Part shown: one piece after another, positions 1-7,450 of the stretch
Position numbering within the stretch: the stretch's first letter is position 1
Layout of the letters: every line of letters starts with the position of its first letter
Assembly: GCF_003481985.1 (NCBI RefSeq)
Contig: NZ_QUMD01000003.1
Span: forward strand, 124,001 to 188,000
Direction: 5' to 3'
Length of the DNA stretch: 64,000 bases
DNA from: Clostridium sp. OF09-36
GTDB lineage: Bacteria; Bacillota; Clostridia; Lachnospirales; Lachnospiraceae
Position numbers and translations under genes: made by a program
Notes under the pieces: generated by a model
The model's input: the letters and a program-made list of their open reading frames with translations, nothing else
Told to the model about the DNA's origin: nothing
Databases searched by the model: none

Positions 1-2
1 AG

Positions 3-266
3 GCAGCAGCTGTTATGCCGATCCTGGTACCGCTTTCCGACCTGATCGGTGTTACCAGACAGACCGCAGTCCTGGCATTCAACTTCGGCGACGGCTTCTG
101 TAACTACATCTTGCCGACCTCTACCGCACTGATGGGTATCATCAGCGCCTGCAACATCCCGTATGACCGCTGGATGCGTTTCATGTGGAAGATGTTCGCA
201 ATCTGGCTGGTTGTCGGTACGGTTCTGCTTGTGATTGCACAGCTGATCAATTACGGACCAATGTAA
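3..266 (+). CDS. YfcC-family membrane carrier, C-terminal end (partial)
   Basis: Only the last 87 or so codons are inside the window; the frame is open from base 3. The visible part has a conserved DLIGVTRQTAVLAFNFGDG stretch, a re-entrant-like segment with NYILPTS, and a final hydrophobic helix (about WLVVGTVLLVIAQL) before the stop. This matches the C-terminus of the YfcC group of the C4-dicarboxylate/basic amino acid carrier superfamily in the inner membrane. The substrate cannot be told from this fragment. The next gene is an M20 peptidase 109 bases downstream, so the pair may import and hydrolyse a peptide or acylated amino acid, which is inference. Confidence 0.7.
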   Translation, partial: AAAVMPILVPLSDLIGVTRQTAVLAFNFGDGFCNYILPTSTALMGIISACNIPYDRWMRFMWKMFAIWLVVGTVLLVIAQLINYGPM

Positions 267-375
267 AGTTACAACAATTGCAACATGCGAGGATATCCGG
301 AAGTTGCATAAAAGGTACGGTTGGCGCGCTGCTGTTTGTGCAGCGTGTGGGCCGTAATGTATAAAAGGAGGAATT

Positions 376-1559
376 GTGGAAATCATGAGTGATAAGAAAT
401 CCCTGTTTCAGGCCATCGATGCGCAGCGGGATACGCTGTGCTCCATGGCAGACCAGATTTTTGATAACCCGGAGTATGAGGGCGAAGAAGTTTTTGCGAG
501 CGGTCTTCTGACCGATTATCTGATTGCGAATGGCTTTGATGTGCAGATGGGCGTTGGCGGCTTCAAACTGCGTTCCGTGCCACCTACAGCCATGGTGAAG
601 GAGGCCCAGTGATTGGCATTCTGTGTGAGTACGATGCGCTCCGCAATCTTGGTCATGGCTGCGGACATCACATGCAGGGTCCGGGCTGCCTTGGCGCGGC
701 AGTTGCCTTAAAGAACCTGGATACTGATAAGCCGTTCCAGTTAGTGGTATATGGAACTCCGGCAGAGGAAACCTTCGGAAGCAAGGTCCAGATGATCCAG
801 AATGGCTGCTTCAAAGAGCTGGATGTTGCACTGATGATGCACGGCGGCCCGAATACCTGTACCGATATCAAGTGTCTGGCACAGAAAAGTTACAACGTTA
901 CGTTCCACGGACACCGCGCCCATGCAGCGCTCGCGCCGGAAAAGGGCAGAAGTGCATTCGATGCAATGCTGGTGGCATTCCAGGGCGTAGAATTCTTACG
1001 GGAGCATGTGCCGGATGATGTGCGCATGCACTACTGCATGACCGAACTTCCGGGTCCGTCCAATGTAGTTCCGGCTACCGCAAAAGGTGAATTTTCCCTG
1101 CGTTCCTTCTCCAGAAAGGAACTGGAAGAAGTCAGCCTGCGCTTCCAGGACATCATCAAGGGCGCTGCGCTGATCGCAGGCGTTACTTATGAGATCGAGG
1201 AAGGAACCTTCTTCTACAATAAGATTCCGGTGCTTGGCTTAAACAAGCTTCTGATGGAGAATGCTGAGCTTGCGGGAGCACCGCAGCTGGCACCGCCGAG
1301 AGAAAAGACCGGTTCCACTGATTTTGGCAATGTCATGTATGAGATCCCGGGTTCCTGCATCCGTGTGGCATTCGTACCGGAGGGAACTGCTTCCCATTCC
1401 CAGGAGTTCGTAGATGCGGGCAAGAGCGAGAACGCACATAATTGTGTGATCTATGGTGCAAAAGCCATTGCCGGTGCCTGCTACGACCTGATCACAACAG
1501 ACGGACTGATGGATCAGATCAAGGAAGAATTTGCGGAAAATAGAAAGAAAAACCAGTAA
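376..1559 (+). CDS. M20 family amidohydrolase (AbgB/HipO-like), one frameshift
   Basis: Zinc-dependent M20 peptidase/amidohydrolase, about 394 residues once the frame is restored. The C-terminal part has the metal-ligand motif GHGCGHHMQG, the catalytic-glutamate motif GTPAEETFGSK and the dimerisation-domain sequence HGHRAHAALAPEKG. The N-terminal 65 or so codons are in a different frame. The join is at the AAA run at 565-567, where one missing A restores GVGGFKTAFRATYSHG leading into VIGILCEYDA. The family hydrolyses N-acyl or p-aminobenzoyl amino acids or dipeptides; the substrate here is unknown. The start is a GTG at 376 behind AGGAGG at 366-371; an ATG at 385 is the alternative. The break is probably a sequencing error rather than decay. 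Confidence 0.8.
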
Positions 1560-1588
1560 CAAACGACAAAATATGGTATAATGAGCGC

Positions 1589-1801
1589 AAGTGAGCCAGG
1601 AGCGTGCGTGCACGATCTTGGCAAACGGCGAGACAAGCGAGTGACAGAGTCACGAGAAAGAAAAGAAATGCTGCTTGCATGGATTATAGAAGAGACGCAG
1701 CTGCGAGGGTACAAAACCTCTTGCAGCCGCGAAGAGACTATTTTCGTGCAGCGGCTACATGAATGAAAAGAGGGCTGACGGGAAAGTTGGTCCTCTTTTT
1801 T
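1589..1801 (+). ncRNA. Candidate independent structured small RNA, class unknown
   Basis: This stretch has no convincing protein. A TATAAT at 1577-1582 predicts a start near 1589, and an intrinsic terminator ends at 1801. Inside, CTGC-GAGG near 1700 pairs with CCTC-tt-GCAG near 1725, and TGCACGA near 1610 can pair with TCGTGCA near 1745, with AGCC/GGCT outside it. I could not match it to tmRNA, RNase P RNA, SRP RNA or a known riboswitch. A 6S-like long irregular hairpin is possible but unproven. No good -35 hexamer is visible. Confidence 0.35.
1766..1801 (+). terminator. Intrinsic terminator
   Basis: AAAAGAGG-GCTGAC (1766-1779) pairs, with several G-U pairs, to GTTGGT-CCTCTTTT around the loop GGGAAA, and ends in a run of six T. 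It closes the candidate small RNA and could also stop transcription from the M20 gene. Confidence 0.7.
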
Positions 1802-1971
1802 ATTACGGTGCGTATCGAGGGACCGTGGTTCTTGTTGTGCACCGGTCAAAGAAAACCGCGAAGCAGTATACTTGCGCTAAGGCGGCTGATTGCTGAAGCA
1901 ACCAGGGAGAATCATGAAGGAATAACTTAGCGTTGGACGGCTGGGCGCCAGACGCAGGAAGGAGATATGTG
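1802..1971 (+). other. Leader region of the YitT gene, no gene seen
   Basis: These 170 bases between the terminator and the YitT start hold no supported gene. Open frames here on the minus strand are continuations of antisense frames of the YitT gene and have no ribosome binding site. I see short GC-rich complementary segments but no riboswitch I can name. Confidence 0.4.
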
Positions 1972-2844
1972 ATGAGTAGAAAGAAAAAATGGAAAGAACT
2001 GGGACTGGATGCATTGTTTGATTTTGCCGGGGCCTTTTTGCAGGCAATCGGAATCTGGTGTTTTATCGAGCCAAGCCACGTTGCGCCGGGCGGCGTGTCT
2101 GGTATTGCGCTGATGTTAAACCATTTGTTTTCCCTGCCGATTGGTACAATGAGTCTGGTATTTAATATCCCGCTTCTTCTGGCTTCCTGGTTTTTACTGG
2201 ACCGGGAAATGACTCTCAAAACGATCCGCACGGTTATCTGGATGAGTGTGGTCCAGGATTTTGTCTCTGCGTCCAGAATATGGCAGTATGAAGGAGACCG
2301 TCTGATCGCCTGCGCGTTCGGCGGAATTTTTGCCGGAGTCGGCATGGCACTGATCTTCATGCGTAATTCCACAACGGGCGGCGGCGATATCCTGGCCAAG
2401 CTTTTGCAGAAGCTCCGTCCTTATATGCAGACCGGCTATGCAATCATGCTGGTGGATTTTGTGGTTGTCGGTGCTTCCATTCTGGTGTTTGGTGAGATTG
2501 AGGCAGCCATGTACGGTATCATCTCCATTGTCTGCACAACCCAGGCCATGGATACCATTCTCTACGGTATGAACCGGGGAAGCATGATCACGGTCCACTC
2601 CGAAAAGAACGAAGAGATCGCCCAGGAAATCATGCAAACCCTGGACCGTGGAACTACATTTTATAAGAGCATCGGCGGCTACAGCGGGAAAGAAGGCCTG
2701 ACCCTGACTTGCGCCGTGGACCGCAAACAGTTTCACCTGGTAAAAGAGATCATTGACCGGCATGATCCGAAGGCCTTTATTATCGTGTCACCGACCAAGG
2801 AAACCTATGGGGAAGGATTCCTGGGGGGTTACCGGAACTTGTAA
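1972..2844 (+). CDS. YitT family membrane protein with DUF2179 domain
   Basis: About 290 residues. The first 200 form five or six hydrophobic segments with the family signature PSHVAPGGVSGIA near residue 40 and NSTTGGGDILAKLL near 135. The last 80 or so residues are the soluble DUF2179 domain (TTFYKSIGGYSGKEG through AFIIVSPTKE). YitT proteins are widespread integral membrane proteins of Firmicutes with no settled transport substrate. The ATG at 1972 is chosen because AAGGAGA lies 6 bases before it; an upstream in-frame start at 1933 has no ribosome binding site. Single gene, followed by the promoter of the queT transcript. Confidence 0.85.
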   Translation: MSRKKKWKELGLDALFDFAGAFLQAIGIWCFIEPSHVAPGGVSGIALMLNHLFSLPIGTMSLVFNIPLLLASWFLLDREMTLKTIRTVIWMSVVQDFVSASRIWQYEGDRLIACAFGGIFAGVGMALIFMRNSTTGGGDILAKLLQKLRPYMQTGYAIMLVDFVVVGASILVFGEIEAAMYGIISIVCTTQAMDTILYGMNRGSMITVHSEKNEEIAQEIMQTLDRGTTFYKSIGGYSGKEGLTLTCAVDRKQFHLVKEIIDRHDPKAFIIVSPTKETYGEGFLGGYRNL

Positions 2845-2891
2845 GATGAATGAATAATAAATTGTAAACAGAGAATCGCAGAACTTTATTC

Positions 2892-2920
2892 TTGATTTTG
2901 CATAGAGCCTATGCTATACT
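2892..2920 (+). promoter_or_regulatory. Sigma-A promoter of the queT leader
   Basis: TTGATT at 2892-2897 and TATACT at 2915-2920 are separated by 17 bases. The predicted start near 2927 gives a transcript leader of about 190 bases ahead of queT. Confidence 0.7.
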
Positions 2921-2926
2921 CTTCCA

Positions 2927-3063
2927 CGTTGCAAAGCCCATAAAAACAAGGTCTTACAGGGCTATCGCCGATTTCCGGCGTAGGTCATATACCGTTGGTA
3001 TATGCCTCCGCAGCAGTTGCCAGATGCACATATAACGTGTTTGCCTGGAACATTGCTGCGCGA
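2927..3063 (+). ncRNA. Structured leader upstream of the preQ1 riboswitch, unassigned
   Basis: The first 137 bases of the queT leader are rich in hairpins: GCCGatttCCGGC near 2970, CATATACcgttgGTATATG near 2990, and a long interrupted stem in which GCAGCA (3010-3015) pairs with TGCTGC (3054-3059), with CCAG/CTGG and GCAC/GTGT inside it. It ends just before the preQ1-I aptamer. I do not recognise the class. It may be a second regulatory element or a separate small RNA sharing the promoter. Confidence 0.4.
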
Positions 3064-3071
3064 AAATGAAT

Positions 3072-3115
3072 CGAGTGTTCGTGACCTTCCACTCGTAAAA
3101 CAAAACTAAAGGAGA
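3072..3115 (+). promoter_or_regulatory. preQ1-I riboswitch
   Basis: P1 is formed by CGAGTG (3072-3077) and CACTCG (3090-3095) around a loop beginning TTCGTGACC. The A-rich tail AAAACAAAACTAA runs into the ribosome binding site AAAGGAG (3108-3114). This is the compact preQ1-I arrangement, in which ligand binding folds the tail into a pseudoknot and hides the Shine-Dalgarno sequence. Its position 6 bases before a queT gene fits queuosine-precursor control of translation. Confidence 0.8.
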
Positions 3116-3120
3116 ATCAT

Positions 3121-3624
3121 ATGATGAACGAGAGGTACAACTACAACTCTGTAACCGGCCGTCTCACCCAGAGTGCAGCCATTGCAGCCATTTATGTGGC
3201 ACTGACCATGATCGTGGCACCGATTGCATTCGGACCGATCCAGTTCCGGATTTCCGAAGCACTGTGCGTGCTTCCGTATTTCCTTCCGGGTGCAGTACCA
3301 GGCATTACCATCGGCTGTTTCCTCGCAAACCTGCTTTGCGGAGCAGCACCGCTCGATGTGGTGTTCGGCAGCATCGCAACCCTCATCGGGGCACTGGGTT
3401 CCTACTATCTTGGAAAGAAAAGCAAATGGCTGGTATGTGTTCCGCCGATCCTTTCCAACACCATCATCATTCCGTGGGTCCTGCGTTATGCCTATGGCTC
3501 CACAGATCTGATTCCGTTCGCTATGGTAACTGTTGGAATCGGAGAGATCCTGGCAGTCGGAGTGCTCGGAAATATTCTGTTGCTCGCGCTGGAGCGGCAT
3601 CACAGAGCGGTATTTGCACAGTAA
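3121..3624 (+). CDS. queT: QueT queuosine-precursor transporter
   Basis: 167-residue integral membrane protein with five or six hydrophobic segments and the QueT-family pattern PIQFRISEALCVLPYF near residue 40 and GAVPGITIGCFLANLL near 60. QueT is the membrane S-component of an energy-coupling-factor importer that brings in preQ1 or preQ0 for queuosine modification of tRNA. The preQ1-I riboswitch directly before it supports the assignment. The start at 3121 follows AAAGGAG by 6 bases; a second ATG follows at once. Its TAA stop is also the first codon-sized unit of a 105-base palindromic element, and a convergent gene ends at the other side of that element. Confidence 0.88.
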   Translation: MMNERYNYNSVTGRLTQSAAIAAIYVALTMIVAPIAFGPIQFRISEALCVLPYFLPGAVPGITIGCFLANLLCGAAPLDVVFGSIATLIGALGSYYLGKKSKWLVCVPPILSNTIIIPWVLRYAYGSTDLIPFAMVTVGIGEILAVGVLGNILLLALERHHRAVFAQ

Positions 3625-3726
3625 CAATATTGCACAGTAACGAACGAGGGCCGAAAGGTTTCGTCCCCGCCATTCGGCGGGGACGGAACCTTCCGGCCCA
3701 TTTGTGTTTACTGTGTGATATTGTTA
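3622..3726. repeat. 105-bp stop-codon-anchored palindrome, copy 1
   Basis: The whole stretch is one imperfect inverted repeat. Its left end reads TAACAATATTGCACAGTAAC and the complement of its right end reads TAACAATATCACACAGTAAA. The centre is a long GC-rich stem closing on GTCCCCGCC-attc-GGCGGGGAC. The first three bases are the queT stop codon and the last three are the stop codon of the convergent gene on the minus strand, so the element fills the gap between the two genes exactly. It has no T-run but may act as a two-way transcription stop. Copies 2 and 3 are at 13588 and 57661. Confidence 0.85.
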
Positions 3727-4290
3727 CAGCATCTCCATGTATGCAAGCAGCTGGTCTAAGAGTCCCAGCCCGATCAACAAAAGGATCAGCAGGACAACCA
3801 GTCCCGTAATGAGAAATACGAGTTTGTAAAACAGGTAGGCCCGGGCGAATTCCTTTCGCTGCGGGTCTTCTTCGTGTTTCGCTTCATGGAAGAGGTAGAA
3901 CCAGCCGACAACCGGCATGTTCATGCACATGAAAGTATAAAACCAGGAGCGGACCGAAGGGTCCCACCAGCGTTCTCTTGCGGAGTGGCCGGTGCTGCGT
4001 TTTTTAAAGAAAGTTTTTTTGCCTGCTCCGGATTCGGAGATCTGTCTGGCAGTCCGGATCTTACCGGAGAGATCGGTTGTGTGGCCGGCGGCCGGTTCCG
4101 GATCTGGGGAAGAAGGATCTTCGCTGATATCCGGAACGGTCAGGCGTGGGAGAGCAGTAGTCTCCTGGTCGGCCCGTTTTTCCAGAGCAGCCTGGATTTT
4201 CGCGGTGTCGATTATTTCAGCCGATTTGCCAGAGGTGGATGTTACGTTGTCGATCGCCTCAGCCTGTTTGCCAGGATTATATTGATTCAT
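3724..4290 (-). CDS. Small membrane protein of unknown function, operon partner of the penicillin-binding protein
   Basis: 188 residues that I cannot assign to a named family. The first 100 residues are polar and low in complexity. A basic stretch (KKTFFKKRSTGHSARERWWD) comes next, followed by two hydrophobic segments, about WFYTFMCMNMPVVGWFYLF and LVFLITGLVVLLILLLIGLGLL. The start is 3 bases after the stop of the penicillin-binding protein gene and has GGAGGAGG in front, so the two are co-transcribed. A role at the division or wall-synthesis site is only inference. Its stop codon is the outer edge of the palindromic element. Confidence 0.6.
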   Translation of the reverse strand: MNQYNPGKQAEAIDNVTSTSGKSAEIIDTAKIQAALEKRADQETTALPRLTVPDISEDPSSPDPEPAAGHTTDLSGKIRTARQISESGAGKKTFFKKRSTGHSARERWWDPSVRSWFYTFMCMNMPVVGWFYLFHEAKHEEDPQRKEFARAYLFYKLVFLITGLVVLLILLLIGLGLLDQLLAYMEML

Positions 4291-4293
4291 CGT

Positions 4294-7212
4294 TTAATTT
4301 CCTCCTCCTGTTGGTCCTGTAGTGACGGCTGATTGGGAACTGCCAGAGCCGGGGGCAGTGGTTGTGCCGGATCCCGGGAAGCGGGATGTTCCGGAATTAT
4401 GATCGATTCCGGGTCCTGCATTGTCGGTCATCTGGGAAGACCAGGTGGTCCAGCTGCGTTTTGCCTGGCTTAAATAATTCCGCAGGGACTGCTGCTCCAG
4501 ACCGATCTTCTGCTCGTTCGCAGCCTGTGCGGTTACTTCTGCTTCTTCCTTCTTTTCCTGCTCTGCTTCCCATTCGTCTTCCGTCGGCAGGGTGGCAATG
4601 CGGTCAATGGCTTTCTGGAGCCGTTCTTTGTAGGAAGCAGCTTCCTCGTAGCTTTCTACCAGGGAAAGTTTGTCGATGGCATTTTGTGCAATGTCTTCGG
4701 CATCCTCAGACTGGTATTCCAGGTTTTCTACATCGCGCAGGGCGCTTAAGAAGGTGTTCTTCCGGGTCTGGATCTCCAGGTTTTTCCGTGTTGTAATGGC
4801 TTCTTCTTCTGCCTTTTTCTGGGCTTCTGCTTTTTCCTTTGCTTTCTGTACTTCGTAAAGGGCAATGGTGTCTTTCATGTCGTTGATGATCGGGGTGAAT
4901 TCTTCGTTGCGCTTTGTCATGCGCTCCAGAAGCTCGGTCCGTTTTTCGCTTCCGTCCATCAGGTTCAGCCTGGAGATGATGCTCTGATACTGTTCCTTGA
5001 CCCAGTAAGTGTCTTCCACGGTCTCGATGGTCTTGTCTTCAAATGCGGTTACTGCAGTTTCCAGGTCTGCTTCCAGCTTGCGCTGTTCCTTATCGTGGAG
5101 GCTCTGCTGTGCCCGTTCATTTAAGGTGGAGCTGAACAGATCGGTGATGCCGCTCTTGGAGTCGGTTGTCATTTCCACGGTAACAGGCTGTTCCCAGTCT
5201 GACAGCTCCTTGCCCTCGTGGATCTGGTCCATGACCTGCTTCCAGATCCTTCCAGCGTAGGTTTTTCCGTAGATACCCGGCATCGCACGCGGGGTGTCGT
5301 AGCCGACCCAGACTGCGGTGGTGTAGTAGCGGGTATAGCCGCAGAACCAGGTGTCTTTACTGCTGTTGGTGGTACCGGTCTTACCGGCGGCAGGCATGCC
5401 GCTTTCCAGTGCCAGGCCATAACCGGTTCCGTAGGGCTCGTTTAAAGTCCCTTTCAGGACATCGGTCAGCATATAGGCGGAATCTTGCTGGTAGACCAGC
5501 TGGGTATGCGGCTTTAAGTTCTTTGTTAATTCTCCGTTATGTTCATGATCAATTCTGCGGATGCAGGTCTGGTCGTTATAGATGCCGCCGTTTGCCAGTG
5601 TGCTGTAGCCCTTAGCCATGTCCACAACGCGGACGCCGTTGGTGAATCCGCCGATACTTAAGGACGGAACTCCGTTATCGATATAAGTAAGCTTCTGGAA
5701 CTCCATTTCTCTCAGATAGTTCAGGCCGTAATCGACCCCGATATCGGTCAGGATCTGCCATGCTACGGTGTTTAAGCTCCGGTTTAAGGCTTCCCGCACG
5801 GATACGTTGCCATAGTAGGAGCCGCCGCTGTTGGAAGGGCCGCCTTCAAATTTGTGGTCGTTGACTAAGCGGGCCGGATAATATTCGCCGGTATCAAACG
5901 CCGGACCGTAGTCGATGAGCGGCTTAATGGTACTTCCCGGCTGTCTTGCACTTAAGTATGCACGGTTGTAAGGGTCTGTGGTGCCGCGTCCGCCGACAAT
6001 GGCAGCCACGCAGCCGGTCTGGTTGTCCACAATGACTCCGGCACCCTGAAGGGCATATTTTCCGTTATCCTGAAGCTCCGTGTACGGGGAGAGGACATCG
6101 TCCAGCTGGGTCTGTAAGGCCTGCTGGAGACTCTGGTCGAGTGTGGTGTAAATGCGGTAGCCGCCCGCGCGGATATCATCGGCTTTTTCCGTGTAGGTAG
6201 CCTGGTAATTTTCCATATAAGAGTCGTAATCGGATTTGTCTTTGAAGGTATACTGGAATGGGAAATTTTCCAGCTTCATGAGCGTCAGGGCTGCGCAGTG
6301 GATGGCATAGCTGCTCATGTAATTCTCGTTGCTTCCCTCGCCTTCCTCCTGAACGATGTTTAAAGGCTGGCTGATGGCGCTGTTGTAAGCATCTTCCGTA
6401 AGATACCCCACCTCCAGCATGCTGTGCAGGACATCGTTTCGTTTTTCCAAAGAAGCCTCCGGGTTGCGGACGGGATTGTAGGCGGTGGGGCTGTTGCTGA
6501 TGCCGACTAACACAGCGGCCTCGTAAGGCTCTAAGTCGCTGGCATCCTTGCCGAAGTAGTAGCGGCTGGCAGCTTCCACGCCATAGCAGTGGTTGCCGTA
6601 GAAATTGGTGTTGCAGTAAAATTCCATGATATCTGCCTTGGAATACTTTTTCTCAATCTCCGGCGCCAGCAGGATCTCCACGATCTTGCGGGTAAAGCTC
6701 TGTTCCTGGGTCAGGTACGTGTTCTTTACCACCTGCTGGGTGATGGTGCTTCCGCCCTGGGTGATCTCACCGCGGTTTTTGATGAGGGCAAGACCGGCGC
6801 GGAAGGTCGCGATCCAGTCGACACCGGTGTGCGATTTAAAACGCCGGTCCTCCTGGGCAATATAAGCATTCTGCAGATTCATGCTGATCTGGCTGATCGG
6901 GACATATTCGTAATGTCCGGCATTGATCAGCCCGATGAGCTGGTCGTTTTTATCGTATATTTCCGTGTCAGACAGCATACTGAAGTCCTGGCGCTGCATC
7001 TGTGCGAGCTTATCGTAGGCAACTTCCCGGCAGTGGTCGAGCTCCGGGCGCACCTTGGCATAGATTAGCAGGCCAATGAGGCCGCAGAGGATCAGCCCGC
7101 AGGTAAACAGGTGAAGAATGGACTGAAAAAGCCATCCGAGGATGCCGAACAGGCTGACAAAGAAGCCGGGAACGGCACCAGCAAGCGATTTCGGTGTATG
7201 GTTAGATTTCAT
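4294..7212 (-). CDS. Class A penicillin-binding protein (PBP1A-like)
   Basis: Bifunctional peptidoglycan synthase of 972 residues. After a cytoplasmic tail and a membrane anchor near residues 30-52 comes the glycosyltransferase 51 domain with EDRRFKSHTGVDW near 120 and TQGGSTITQQVVKN. The transpeptidase domain follows with the active-site SxxK in ARQPGSTIKPLI, the second motif in REALNRSLNT and the third, KTGTTNSSKD. The last 270 or so residues are not enzymatic: a long charged helical stretch rich in Lys, Glu, Ala and Gln, likely coiled coil, then a Gly/Ser/Thr-rich tail. That makes it longer than most PBP1A proteins. The ATG follows a modest AGAGG. Confidence 0.92.
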   Translation of the reverse strand: MKSNHTPKSLAGAVPGFFVSLFGILGWLFQSILHLFTCGLILCGLIGLLIYAKVRPELDHCREVAYDKLAQMQRQDFSMLSDTEIYDKNDQLIGLINAGHYEYVPISQISMNLQNAYIAQEDRRFKSHTGVDWIATFRAGLALIKNRGEITQGGSTITQQVVKNTYLTQEQSFTRKIVEILLAPEIEKKYSKADIMEFYCNTNFYGNHCYGVEAASRYYFGKDASDLEPYEAAVLVGISNSPTAYNPVRNPEASLEKRNDVLHSMLEVGYLTEDAYNSAISQPLNIVQEEGEGSNENYMSSYAIHCAALTLMKLENFPFQYTFKDKSDYDSYMENYQATYTEKADDIRAGGYRIYTTLDQSLQQALQTQLDDVLSPYTELQDNGKYALQGAGVIVDNQTGCVAAIVGGRGTTDPYNRAYLSARQPGSTIKPLIDYGPAFDTGEYYPARLVNDHKFEGGPSNSGGSYYGNVSVREALNRSLNTVAWQILTDIGVDYGLNYLREMEFQKLTYIDNGVPSLSIGGFTNGVRVVDMAKGYSTLANGGIYNDQTCIRRIDHEHNGELTKNLKPHTQLVYQQDSAYMLTDVLKGTLNEPYGTGYGLALESGMPAAGKTGTTNSSKDTWFCGYTRYYTTAVWVGYDTPRAMPGIYGKTYAGRIWKQVMDQIHEGKELSDWEQPVTVEMTTDSKSGITDLFSSTLNERAQQSLHDKEQRKLEADLETAVTAFEDKTIETVEDTYWVKEQYQSIISRLNLMDGSEKRTELLERMTKRNEEFTPIINDMKDTIALYEVQKAKEKAEAQKKAEEEAITTRKNLEIQTRKNTFLSALRDVENLEYQSEDAEDIAQNAIDKLSLVESYEEAASYKERLQKAIDRIATLPTEDEWEAEQEKKEEAEVTAQAANEQKIGLEQQSLRNYLSQAKRSWTTWSSQMTDNAGPGIDHNSGTSRFPGSGTTTAPGSGSSQSAVTTGPTGGGN

Positions 7213-7450
7213 AGTAAGATACCTCTGTAAACAGACTGTTTCTCCTTTCTTTTCTTTTACCGGATGCTGTGGCTATCGTGCAGACAGCAACGGTTTTTTC
7301 TATACGATTATATTACAATTTCCATGGAAAGACTAGAAAAACATTGACTTTTCCCGCAAAAGGAAGTAAAAAGGAAAAGAATATGAGGCAATATAATATA
7401 TAAGAAGAATTTTAATCATGAAATTAATAAGGAAAAGGATGGAAGCCATT

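Noticed and set aside
1803..2399. 198-codon minus-strand frame across the YitT leader
   Set aside because: Mostly antisense to YitT, Ser/Pro/Arg-rich without a domain, and no Shine-Dalgarno sequence.
2927..3063. c-di-GMP-I or other named riboswitch in the queT leader
   Set aside because: A GCAAAGCC-like string is present but the remaining conserved bases and the two-helix fold could not be matched.
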